Of a stretch of DNA of 64,000 bases, positions 11,302 to 22,367 are shown one piece after another (positions within the stretch are counted from its first letter, which is position 1; each line of letters starts with the position of its first letter). The notes beneath the pieces were generated by a model. The model saw only the letters and a program-made list of their open reading frames with translations. It had not been told where the DNA came from and made no database searches. This DNA is from Malania oleifera (Eukaryota; Streptophyta; Magnoliopsida; Santalales; Ximeniaceae), in the NCBI RefSeq assembly GCF_029873635.1, contig NC_080420.1, positions 54,583,457 to 54,647,456 of the forward strand, read 5' to 3'. Position numbers and translations under genes: made by a program.

Positions 11302-12430
11302 TGAGAATCTAGGTATACTCCCAAGAGGGGGGGTGAAATGGGTTTATAAAATTTTCTTTGAAACTTTACTTTAATACAACCCTTTTAAAATTAAGTTTAT
11401 TACAATTACACTTTTTCAACCAACAACCCAACTCTTATCAACCACCTTAATTATATCAATTAATAATTTTTGTAATGTTAATATGATGTTACCAATTCAA
11501 TTTTCAGTACTTCAATGTATAAGAACTTCAGAATTAATTTTTATTTTCAACAATGAACAATGATAACTTTAATGAATAGTTCCAATAAATCAATCTGAAG
11601 TGTCTTGTAAAAATAGATGAGATAATCACACAAGATTTAAATCAGTTGTATATTCAACAATTTCAGCTCTCAAGGTTTAACATAAAATTTAATCCAATCA
11701 AACTCCATGATTCCAATCAGTTTTCAATAATATCCCAACTTCCAACAAAATTTTAGTAAATATTTAAAACAACCACACAGTTAATATGTTTGCAAAAATT
11801 TAAAGAGATTTAGGGAAGAAGGAGAACAACACCAGATTTTTACAAAGTTCAGCCAGCAGCCTACGTCCTTACCTCAAGCAATCGTTGTAAGGATTTTCCT
11901 TTCCAACTTTATTTTAGGAAAAGTTAAAACCTTTCCATATCAGGTGGAGACCCCACTCTAACAAGAATACCTCTTCTTGTTAGCCAACGATTCAAAAACC
12001 CTAAATAGTCAAAAAATAACACGAGAAATAAGAAACAACTTGTGTACAAGAATAACTCTCAACAAGATCAGATTAGTATAGTTGAATACCAATATACTTC
12101 AATCAATAATCAATATAAAAAGATGAAGCTTGAGTAAATATCATTGGGGTTCTTTTTTAGATTGAAAATTTCAATGAAAGATCAAAGAACTGTGAGCTTT
12201 TATAAGCAAGAACACAACAGGTACTTCAGCAAAAATATAAGCAAGATAGCTTTGAAGAGTTGAAAGAATTTAGATTGATTGTTGTTTGTAGGTGTATTTG
12301 ATCTTTAGGTTTACCATGTATTTATAGATAGAAAAAGTAAGTTTACGTATTCCCTATTGACCTAATAGGTCATACTTGATTATGACAAATAATCAAGTAT
12401 TTAATGTTTATTAAGTTTGTGTGCACGTTC
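11302..12430 (-). mobile_element. Ty1/copia LTR, U3-truncated (LTR F)
   Basis: The U5 end (plus tgagaatctaggtatactcccaagaggg) and the conserved leader box (acaaagttcagccagcagcctacgt near 11846) identify the family. The TATA box TATAAATA (minus) is at 12319-12326. Only about 100 bp remain upstream of it and no GTCGAC cluster is seen there, so the U3 seems to have been lost at the junction with LTR G. The right boundary is approximate. Confidence 0.6.
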
Positions 12431-13189
12431 ATATTAGTAAGATCATTTGATGGCATATGAAGACTTGAAGAATAAAGACCCAGAAGATTCATTTGTTGTA
12501 ATTTATACTATCTTCATTTCGGGTCTATAATAGTAATATAGGAAAGGTCTGTAATAATGAATGCATATCATGCATGTAGGAACCAATAAGCTCAAAGACC
12601 TTAGAATGACCCTAGGTCCTTGCACTTACATGTAAGATCGTCCCCAAAATCACATGTAATATCAGGGGAATCAAGTGAATCAAAACATGACTTAAAGAAC
12701 TAAAAGAATAGGGTTTCAGGCTACTAAACCTTGGTGTTCAAAACACCTCGGTCAACCGAACCGTTGAAAGGTCAAATAGTTGACCTGACTTCGGGCGACC
12801 AAAAAAGGACTTCACTGTCCTCGGTCAACCGAACTCACACGCTTATCTTTTCACCAACTCGGCAGCTCGAACTTTCATGTTCAAAATTGCCTCGGGCTAC
12901 TGAATGGTCAAGTTCGGTAAATCAAACTTGATATCAGGTGAGGGACGTAGGTAGTTTTCCGAACCTCGATAACATATCTGGTGTCATCTCTCCATACTTC
13001 TTTATTGTGTATGCTTAATTAGATGACTTGTGCAGTTTAATTTCCACTGAATATACATTGATTTATTTTATCTGTACTAGATTGACCTTAGGTTTGTATA
13101 ATACTGCTACTAGTTTCTTGACCTAGGGAATTAATTTTTAAAATACCAATTCACCCCCCTCTTGGGATTACAATAAAGCTAACATTCCC
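12431..13189 (+). mobile_element. Ty1/copia LTR with internal deletion (LTR G)
   Basis: The U3 resembles LTR E (catgcatgtag, caaagaccttag). The GTCGAC-type cluster lies at 12745-12925 (cctcggtcaaccgaacc, gggcgacc, cggtcaaccgaac). It then passes abruptly, near 12935, into the leader box gagggacgtagg...gaacctcgataa, so the TATA region and leader repeats are deleted. The U5 end is near 13150-13189 (caattcacccccctcttggg). LTRs F and G stand head to head. Confidence 0.55.
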
Positions 13190-16070
13190 CAAGTTTCTTA
13201 GAGTGTTTCCCAAGTTTTCATAAAATTTGGGGGCTAAGTAATCAAATTTGGAAATTTTCCCTCGCTATTTTAAATTTGAAAATACGAAGGTCAGTCGACT
13301 GTGACTCATAGGATCTGTCGCCCAATCCTTTATAATTCAGCAAGTTTTCAAACACAAAATGGGGTCCGTCGCTTAAGCTTATGAGGTCAGTCACATGTCT
13401 TTATTTTGTCTATTCAAATTTTAACAACATAAAAATGTCAGTCGCCTGATCTTGTTTTTTGTGTTCACTTTATTCAGCATAAATATGTTAGTTGCCTAAT
13501 TGTCAAGACCTACTCATTTTTCACATATTTTTTTTTTTTATTATCAACACCATAAAATCAATACTACATATCCCACAATCTAGCTTAGCAGGTCACCATC
13601 CACCTGGACCCGTGGGTACCAGGGATATAACAAAACATATAGCAGAAGCCTATGCAGCAGAAAGTATAAAATTATATACGTCTCATCATAATGTACCCAA
13701 TACATACCAGAGTACTATAAACACTAACTCTCAGTATATATACATCCCAAAAATGGAATCTAGGGACAATTCCCACAAAAACCTAACTGTCCCTACCAAA
13801 AACTTACCCTTCGCAGAGGGCAGATAAACAACACTAATTCTGCGGGGCTTTTCCCGCTCTCCTATTCGGGGCTCCTGAAAAATGTATAAGATTTAGGGGT
13901 GAGACGCCTCTCAGTAAGGGAAATAAACTAATACTAGTGTGTGGCAACATGAGTAATTCGTGTTCAACATATATCATATATAACACATTTAGTACTGTTT
14001 CATCAAATCTGGGAAAACATATATATATATATATCAACATGGCAGAACATATTGCATTTTCATAACATATCTCAACTCATATCATAATAATAATAATAAT
14101 ATAAAACAATCCTGGTAGGTTAGCTACTGTTGTCATGTATTACCCCCACATGACTGGGTTGTGTGGCCCGAAGGCGGGACCTGACAATGGTTGGCCGACC
14201 ACTGCCAAGTCGATAGTCTAGTCTGTAGGTCCGATGGGTCTACCCAGACTGGTCCGTACACCAGGGGCAATAATAGCACACTTCTCCAACATAACCACAT
14301 CGACCATCTAATCTCACACCACTCCGTACAGCGGCGTTAACACAGATATCATGATCACGAGGACCATGGACACATAGCAACGGTACCGTGCAAGTGTTAG
14401 CCTAGACCAAGCCAACCAGGTTCTGATATCATATACATATACTAAAATCGTGATATATAAATATCTCATATCATTTATTTTCACATCAATCATATCATTT
14501 CACATATATACGTGTATCATGAAAATCATCGGCCCGTACACCAGTATTACACATTTTAACATAACACGGCCCGTACGCCGGCAAGTCACATAGCTCGGCC
14601 CGTACGCCTGCAAATCACATAGCCCAGCCCATACACTAGCAAATCACATAGCTTAGCCCGTACGCCGGCAAATCACATAGCACGGCCCGTATGCCGGCAA
14701 ATATATCCACATATATATATATAAACATCTCGGCCCGTATGCCAGTTTTCCATCATAAAAATTCATATCATCCACATTCCCATAAAACAACATTTCACAA
14801 CATTTTTACTCATGCCACACAGTAGATTTTCCACATATTCAACATACGATCATTTTTCACAGTATTTTGCAAATATAAAACATATATATATAAACATATA
14901 CATTTTTCGTAAATCAAATGATATATATAAGCATTTTCCAAAACAATACTAGCTTAGTTTATCCCCTTACCTGATTCCTGGAAAGCCCTTAATAAAACAG
15001 CCCCGCACCCGCAGGGTTCCTAACTCAACACCCTGAAAATAAAAAATTCCAAAATTAAAGTTCAGTATTTCGAAGCATACAATATTTTCCTCAACTGCCA
15101 AAAACCCAAATATTGGGTAGAAAGTTTTCACCCAAAAGCATTCAAGTCTAACACCTGAGAGGTTCCCTGACCAATACTCCGAAACTGAAAACCCCTTGTA
15201 TTAAACTTCAACATTTTCATGCGCACAATATTTTTTATGACTAGTGCAAGACCAAGTATAGCTTAAAAAGTCTTACCTCAACTCTGGGATGATTTCCAAC
15301 TAGCTTTCTCCCACGATCCGCTCCAGTAGATTTGGAGAGAACTACGCCAAGAGCGTCGTGGTGACTTCGGATCGTTAATTTGACAAATGGTGGGGCCGGA
15401 AACGTAGAGAGAAGGGAGAGAGAACCGTAGAGAGAGAGAGGAGAGAGAGAAGCTTCGTAAAAAAATGATATTTCTCCCGGATTTTTCATTCTTATAAAAC
15501 AGGATTTCGTCGACGAGCCCGACCTTCGTTGACAAGTCCTTCACAAATTTCGTTGACGAGACCTTGTATTCGTCAACGAAATTCAGGCTGCCTCAGAACC
15601 TCTCTCGGTATTTTCTCGTCGACGAAACCCTGTGCTTGTCGACAAATTCTCTTAAGCCTTCGTCGACGAATACAAGGGATTCGTTGACGAAGCCCTGAAA
15701 CTCCCCCTTTTTGTTTTTCTCTTCCAAAATGCAATGTCGTCGACGAAGTCTACGGCCTCCTTCTGTTCCCGGTTTTCATTTCCCTTTCCTTATTATTTAA
15801 ATTTCATTTTAAATTTGGGTCGTTACATTAATGGTGTCAAGTCAGTCGCTTGATCTTACAATTTTCTAAAAACTTTGATTTTTATCACTTTAATCTTTAA
15901 TCTTGGAAAAACTTAAATGAGACTTTAACATATTTTCTAGGGTTTTCAAAAACAAGTCTCTAAGTCAATAATGGTTCGTAAGAGCTTCAACAATTTATAT
16001 TGAAATTTATGAAGTACTTACATGAGACTTCTTAAAACTTATACATTCTAAATACCAAGTTTTCATGCTT
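13190..16070 (-). mobile_element. Remnant of a copia LTR (H') split by a gypsy solo LTR
   Basis: The two flanks, 13190-13500 and 15828-16070, are pieces of one minus-strand LTR. They carry gtcagtcgcctg/agtcagtcgcttg motifs, and 15900-16060 resembles LTR A at 790-960 (caagtctctaag, gtacttacatgagacttct). The interior, 13501-15827, is the later gypsy insertion. At 16070/16071 this LTR abuts gag coding sequence directly, so pol and the U3 start of this 3' LTR have been deleted. Confidence 0.5.
13501..15827 (-). mobile_element. Ty3/gypsy solo LTR, 2.3 kb
   Basis: On the minus strand it runs from TGTAACGACCCAAATT (15827) to ...GGTCTTGACA (13501). The flanks are ctaat (13496-13500) and ttaat (15828-15832), a 5-bp duplication with one C/T mismatch. 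The conserved gypsy-LTR box gcctctcagtaagggaaataaac is at 13907-13929, a conserved block follows near 14135-14270, and a tandem array of roughly 28-30 bp units (cggcccgtacgccggcaaat) is at 14525-14750. A GA-rich leader lies near 15410-15455, a TATA-like TTTTATAAG (minus) at 15491-15499, and the GTCGAC palindrome cluster at 15500-15750, including a perfect TTCGTCGACGAA at 15659-15670. There is no internal domain. Confidence 0.8.
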
Positions 16071-16913
16071 TTACTTCCATTCTTTGAATTTATCTTGACT
16101 TCTTTCTTCAATACACTTTAGCTTTATTAGATCTTCTCTCTTCGAGTCCAAGATTTTAATGTACTTCATCAAGCACTTTTTATCTGATTTCACATGCCCC
16201 TTTTTATCGCATTTATAACACCGGATTTCTTTCTTCTTCTTGGATTGATTTCGAAATTTCTGACTTGATCCATGTTTGGATTTTCCCTTGCCTCGCTCGT
16301 TATTACCCTTTACCACAAGCCCTTCTCCTTCATCACATATTTTCAATCTTTGATGAAAATTTAGCAAAACACTTGTTACCTCTTCTAGATCAAGAGTTTA
16401 TTTTCCCCACATAAGAGTGGTCACAAGATTTTCATAGGCAAGAGTTGAGGGCAAAGAGTTTAAAAACATCAAAGCTTTGTCATTTTCATCAAACTTAACA
16501 TCAACTCTCATCAAATCACCAATAATTTGATTGAAAGCATTAATGTGTTGATTCAGATTTGATCCTTCAATCATCTTAAGCCAATATAAATGCTACTTAA
16601 GAAAAAGTTTGTTATTAAGGGATTTAGACATGTACCGGTTTTCTAACTTTCGTCAGATTGCCACTAAAAAATCCTCCTCCATCACCCGATAGAGAACTTT
16701 GTCGGCCAAATACAAGCGTATTGTAGATGCGGCCTTTGCTTTCAAATCTACCCATGTTGCCTCATCCATTCCTCCCGGTTGAGTATCAAGTAGAGCCTTG
16801 ACCATCTCTTATTGCACAAGAATGTCCTTCACTCTCCTCTGCCATAAACCAAAATTCCCAATTCCATGAAAGTTGACGATGTCAAATCTTACAGAAGACG
16901 ATCCTAATGTCAT
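16071..16913 (-). pseudogene. Ty1/copia Gag, Tork/Tnt1-like, degenerate
   Basis: The frame opens on the minus strand at an ATG at 16913-16911, about ten bases after the primer-binding site, and reads about 280 residues. The N-terminus contains VNFHGIGNFGLWQRRVKDIL, the pattern of Tnt1-like Gag. The middle contains LNSLPSTLAYENLVTTL, the Gag-polypeptide (UBN2-like) region. The C-terminus is basic and holds a zinc-knuckle-like CYKCDKKGHVKSDKKC in which the last cysteine is two residues out of register with the usual CX2CX4HX4C. At least three in-frame stops (for example after LVQ, near 16811) make it non-functional. It is cut at 16070 by the LTR H' remnant. In an intact element Gag would build the virus-like particle that packages the element RNA. 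Confidence 0.75.
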
Positions 16914-16923
16914 AACAACAATC

Positions 16924-16935
16924 GCTCTGATACCA
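16924..16935 (-). promoter_or_regulatory. Primer-binding site (initiator tRNA-Met) of element H
   Basis: The plus string gctctgatacca reads TGGTATCAGAGC on the minus strand, the canonical copia PBS, six bases from the LTR end at 16942. Confidence 0.9.
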
Positions 16936-16941
16936 ATTTAT

Positions 16942-17738
16942 TGTAATATGGATTGAATAATTAAGATGCACAGTCGAATAAACACAACCAAAACAAAAAT
17001 AACATGATTTACTTGATTCGGCAATGCCTACATCCACGGAAGCAATGACACACAAATTTCACTATAGAAATCACAATGTATGCAATACACTTATCAAATG
17101 ATCACTCTCTCACACAATACATGCCCAAAATGACATATAAAAGAGTCTCTTAGAGGTTTCCCTCCATTTACCCAACCACCCAATGTTCAAATTCAAAAAT
17201 TTTAAAAATTGCTCGCAACCCAGAACTTGTCATCGATGAGAACAGGAGATTCGTCGACGAAGCCAAGAAGACCATTCGTTGACAATAATAGGCTTTCGTC
17301 GACGAGTCCAGAGTTCTAAGATTTTCTTACTCTCGGTATTTCTTGTCAACAATCACAGAATCTTCGTCAACGAGTCTTTGCTATCTTCTCGTCCACGAAT
17401 ACAAGGTTTTCATCAACAATCGTCTGCTGTGTTGCCCATTCATATTTTTCTTTCTTCCTTCTTTGCTTAAGAAAACCAAAGTATAAGAGCCACAAACAAA
17501 AAAAAAAGAATTCCTAAGTCTTCATGTCAAATAGCTTCAATAGTTTGTCCAAACTTTAATCAATTCTTCAATATGCTTCATATCCCTCGTCACTTGTAAC
17601 TTTAATTCTAAACTTCATTCAATCTCTTCAATCACGTTACCTTGTAAGATACTTGATTCCTAAAACTTAACTTAAAAACACACTAAGTAACCTGAATTTG
17701 TTATCATCAAAACGAGATTAAGTTTTGTTAGGCTAACA
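16942..17738 (-). mobile_element. Ty1/copia 5' LTR, 0.8 kb (LTR H)
   Basis: Minus strand, from TGTTAGCCTAACAAAAC (17738) to ...CCATATTACA (16942). A TATA-like TTTTATATG lies near 17134-17145. A GTCGAC cluster lies upstream of it at 17225-17410, with perfect TTCGTCGACGAA at 17250-17261 and TTCGTCGACGAG at 17295-17306. The conserved leader box (cttgattcggcaatgcctacat) is near 17011. This short LTR drives a Tork-like gag yet carries the same palindrome type as the gypsy LTR at 13501-15827. Confidence 0.85.
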
Positions 17739-17814
17739 TTGTACACCTTAAAATTTTTCCTCAAAGATTTTCAAAATATATTAATTGCATAAAAATAATT
17801 ATTATGATATCATA

Positions 17815-18352
17815 CAAATTAGGGAAGAGGGAGAAACAAGTAAAATTTCACCCCATGGGGTGGGTGGATGAGTTTATCTCTAGGAAGAAATAAAACCTCT
17901 TTTACCATCCACAACCAATAAGCCGCTGATGATGGGTTGTCAGCAACAAAACAATTGGGTGATTCAAGAAATTTCAATTTATTTTATATTTATATTTATA
18001 ATATATTCCATTAAAATTTTGCTTCTAATTTTAACAATTCTAGCTCTGATATTACAATGTAATATTAATTTGAATTTATGCTTTCTAGAAATTAGAATAT
18101 AAGAAGAGCATTATAAATTAGGGTTTCTAGATATACAACAGGAACCACATGAGGATTTGTTCATCTCTAAAAAGGAATAACACCACCTAATCATTCACGG
18201 CCAACAAGGTGCCAATATGGGTTATTGGCAACAAAATAATTTTCTATTCAAGAAAATCCCTAATTTGTTATATTTAAATATAGAATTTATTCCATGAAAA
18301 TTGTAGTTCCAATTTCTAGCGAATCTAGCTCTAATGCCACGTGTAGTAATAC
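17815..18352 (-). repeat. Two tandem copies of an LTR-end plus PBS segment
   Basis: 17883-18065 and 18168-18352 are diverged copies of one another: both have (cc)aataag/caaggtgcc...gatgggttgtcagcaacaaa-type sequence, then an AT-rich part. Each ends in a decayed primer-binding site (tagctctgatattac, tagctctaatgccac). They look like two minus-strand LTR U5-PBS fragments left by old elements. No coding content is seen. Confidence 0.45.
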
Positions 18353-19172
18353 AACAATAACAAAATTAAGCCTCAAGTCCCACTAGATGGGGTCAGTTAT
18401 ATGAATCATTTTTCGTCAATTTATGCAATCATGAACCATTTCTTTTGACAGATTCAGGAATATTAAATTCTTACTCACTATTTTCTCCCAAATTATTTTA
18501 GGTCTACCCAACCCCTTCTACTGTCCCCCATAGTAACTAACTCACTCTCCCTCACTAGTGCACTATGTGACCTATGTTGCAAGTGTCCATAGCATCTGAG
18601 TTGTCCCTCCCTTATCTTATCCTGTATAGGAGCTACACTTAACTTACTACAAGTATGCTCATTCCTTAATTTATCTTTCATTGTTATACCACTCATCCAT
18701 CTAAACATAAAGCATTCTCATTTCGACAACTTTTACTTTTTGTATATTATGTTTCTTTGTCGCCCAACATTCAGATCTATAAAGCATAGCTAGTCTTATA
18801 GTTATCTTATAAAACTTCCCTTTCAATTTTAAGGGTATTCTATGATCACAGAACACACTTGAAGCACTTCTCCATTTTACCCAACCTGCTTTAACTCTAT
18901 GCACTACATCATTTTCAATTTCTCCTTTAGCTTGCATAATAGATCCAAAGTATCGAAAGTTATGAGTTATTTATTTCTTCATCATCAAGTTTAACTTTGT
19001 CTCCAATATTTCTCCTATCACTACTAAAATTACATTTCATATATTCTGTCTTATTTCTACCTATCCTAAAGCCTCTAGATTTCAAAACCTCTCTCCATAA
19101 TTCTAACTCGGTCTCTACTATATCCCTAGTTTTATCAATTAATACAATATCATTTACAAACAACATACACCA
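18353..19172 (-). mobile_element. 5'-truncated RTE-type LINE, second copy
   Basis: This is in reverse orientation relative to the first copy. The same 3' end is present (ggcttaattttgtt with a short TTG-type tail near 18350-18375 and cccactagatggggtc). It encodes the thumb region (RIGRNKTEYMKC), the C-terminal motifs KAGWVKWR, YRSECWATKKH and MFRWMSG, and the catalytic box decayed to FVNDIVLID. Several frames are needed to read it, so it is inactive. It starts inside the catalytic region at about 19172, so it is even more 5'-truncated than the copy at 2296-3478. Confidence 0.85.
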
Positions 19173-20040
19173 TGGATTGAACGAGGACCCGAATCCTTCG
19201 ATTGAAAAGACCAAAAAACAATAGCTAGAGCTTTTGCTTCCTCTCTACCATGATGGCTTATCAATGAAGCTAACTTTTTTATGCTTTTTATGGAATTAAA
19301 TACAAAAGGGAATGGACCTAGCTTTTATAGAGTTAATGTTATATCTTAATTAAAACCTCTTCTCATCATGGATCTAATTAGGGTAAGACTTAATCTCAAT
19401 TCGTATCATTTCATCTAAACTAACATTCATTGAAGTCCTTTCTATCATGAGCTTCAATTAGGATAAGGCTCTTACACATTCTACCACATTCGCGTATAAA
19501 GTGACCTAAGCTACTAGGATGCAGTATTTGTACAATCTATCATTCTCTTTTAAACCATCATCTACACCATTTCTACAAAATCAAAAACTTATAATTAGTA
19601 TAAACCCACACATTAAAAAAGTGTGAACATGTTGCACTCGCTATCTATGCAAGAAAATAAATGAACAAATAAACAAGATACCAAACGATTTGATTTGATG
19701 AAGTTGCAAGCATTGTAAGACACTGATCACTACCATTCTTCCACTACCAATTTTTGGCACCACATAAAGCCAAACAAGGTCCATGACAATGAATACAAGC
19801 TTACCCGTTCATTTACTAGCACAGAATAAGTTTAATAGTTACAAAAATAAGTGTTTGGAAGAATCCAAAGTTTCCAATAGAAAGAAAGAAAGCAAGCAAA
19901 TTCCTTTGACAATATATAACAGAGATTTAAGGACAACCAAGTCAGCATAACAGATCAGAGCAGGAGAAATGAAGAACATTTGCTTACATCTATTGAGTTA
20001 CAACATCAATTTGCATAAATCACATTGTCCTAATTAGGCC
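19173..20040. other. Intergenic DNA and 3' untranslated region of the JAZ gene
   Basis: The part nearest 20040 must hold the 3' UTR of the JAZ gene; I see no clear polyadenylation signal to place its end. 19180-19560 has repeat-like composition but no LTR ends, TSD or coding motifs that I recognise. Confidence 0.4.
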
Positions 20041-22317
20041 TCATATGTCATGACCACCTTTATTTCCAGCTGAAACAGAAACAGCGGCAGCACCAGAAGC
20101 TGCAGAAGCACTCATGCCGTTGGATCCGGGCATGGCACATTCTGGAGATTTCTTGCCAAGGCTGTAAGGTGATGTGCTCATCACCCTGCATGATAAGAAA
20201 AGGCCATGAGTACTCAAATACTTGTACAATATTATTATCACATGTTTCAGCGTTTTAAATGAAACTGAAATCTGGGAGAGCCATCCCTGGAAGATAAATG
20301 GAAATTTTGTCATCTATAAAAAATTATAGATTCATCCCAATTAATAATTTATTTCCTAGGATATTGCGCAGACGTCAAGTTGGTTAGGCAGAAAACAGAA
20401 AAACCTGAAGGGCAATTTTCAGCACGAAAGTCCGAATCAACTACGGAACCCTTTAAAATTTGACTAGAGCCTTTATTATCATTTGAAGGCAGTACTTTCA
20501 TATTGATAAGTATTACTAACCTGGCAGCATAGATTGGAAAGTTAAGCTAAGGAATCATTGACTCTTCGATCCTTTTAAAAAAACTGTGTTTGATGGTTTG
20601 GTGTTCGGACCTTGGATTTAAATTTTCAAGGATTTGAACAAGAAACTATACAAAATTGTATGGTGCTTCATTGAAATTCACATAAATCTAAATCTAAGCC
20701 CCAAAATCCGTGCTTCCAAACTCATCCTTAATGCCCTCCTAAATTTTTTATGGTCCTCCAGTTTTTTAAACAAATCTATGAAATCAACAACTTTATTACC
20801 TTTCCCTCCGCTTCTCTAAAAATCGGGCCAAGGATGCTTTGCGAGCCTGTGGGACAGCTGCAGAAAGAGAAAAAGTTTGAATGTTAATCTCAAACGGTGT
20901 TTATAGCAGACTGATCAGTAGTCCTATTGCCAATGGAAAGAAAGGCATACTAATTGGCAAATGAAAGAGAATATGTATCTGGAGAATAGTAAGTGCGCCT
21001 AGAGCATATAAGCCTACATTATTATTAAGGAATTTTAGGAATTTTCAGAAGTTGTTCAAACTATTCACAATATTCATGAATAACCTTGATTAATCAGATC
21101 ATGTATAGCTATAAAAGGGTTGCATAGCCAACAAAATAATGTCATACCTGAAGGCATCATGGTTGTGGTAGCAACAGGTGCCACAGAACTGACAATATTT
21201 GGAGGTTCCAGCTTGCTAACTGGAGGGGTTGAAACTCCAGTGGATTTAGCTGCCATCAATTCATCACTGCTAGTAGATCCACTACCAGACTGAGGGCCAG
21301 GATTAGAAGAAACTGAAATGGGGCTTGAGAGAGCAGAGCAAGGCGGCGTATTTACGGATTGGTTCACAAGAACACCATCACCAGCTGCTATCTTTGCAGT
21401 AGGCGCCTGACCCTGAGCTTTCGAATGCATCATGTTGGAAGTCACGGAAGATCCATTGCGGGCCAATAACATAATAGCTTGAGCCTGGATCAAATAGACC
21501 CAGCATAAACACAAAAGGAAAAATAAAACAGGGCAAAAAGGCTGCTTCTATGCTCATCTACAGATCAAGTTATAAAATGAAACCAAAAAAGAGAGAGAAA
21601 ATAAACCTTCTCAGGAGGGATATCATCATAAACATTCACCTCACCCGCATAAAAGATTGTCAATTGAGCAGGAGACCCACCAGCCTTAAAGTTGTTCCTA
21701 ATAAATAAATCAATCTTGTTTCTCCGTCAAGAAATTCGCTTACAAATTACAACTAAATAAGTTTCAGGACGTCTTTTGATCTTGGTCAATGACAGAAATG
21801 ATAGTTAGGATTACCTTTGTTCATTAAACCCGGCAATGGAGCCAACAGAGTGAATAGTTGAATGTGGTCCCGCGACAGGAATACCTCCGAGTAATTGTTG
21901 CTTCACGGCACCAACTGCCAAGTTCTGACCCGTGGTAGCAAAATGAGTCTTGAAAAAAGGGTTGCTCACAGAAAATGCAACTGTTTGATTGGAGCCCTGA
22001 AACAGCTTCGCATTATGAGGACGATGCACAGAATGCACATCATCCTGTGCAGAATAAGCAGCCATTGAAAAATAGGGGCCGCCTTGCCTATCTTGATTGA
22101 AGGTTTTCTAGAAAGCGAGAGAAATGGAAAAATTAAATGCAAATTTCAGATAAAAATACTGAAATTTCAGGATTTAAGAGTTCAGCTAATCAATTGAATT
22201 CGTTTTTGGACACCCACGAAATAAAATTCATTTGATTTAGTTTATAAAATTTGAAGGAAGAATTCATTTTTTATACACAAAAAACTGAAATGATACAAAT
22301 CCCATCTGGTACCTGGG

Positions 22318-22367
<50 letters not shown>

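Noticed and set aside
14525-14750. Regular repeats resembling a CRISPR array
   Set aside because: Units are variable tandem repeats in a plant LTR, without unique spacers; the genome is eukaryotic.
15659-15670. GTCGAC as vector or SalI cloning remnants
   Set aside because: The motifs are mostly imperfect, vary by family, recur in U3 of many LTRs, and have no vector sequence around them.
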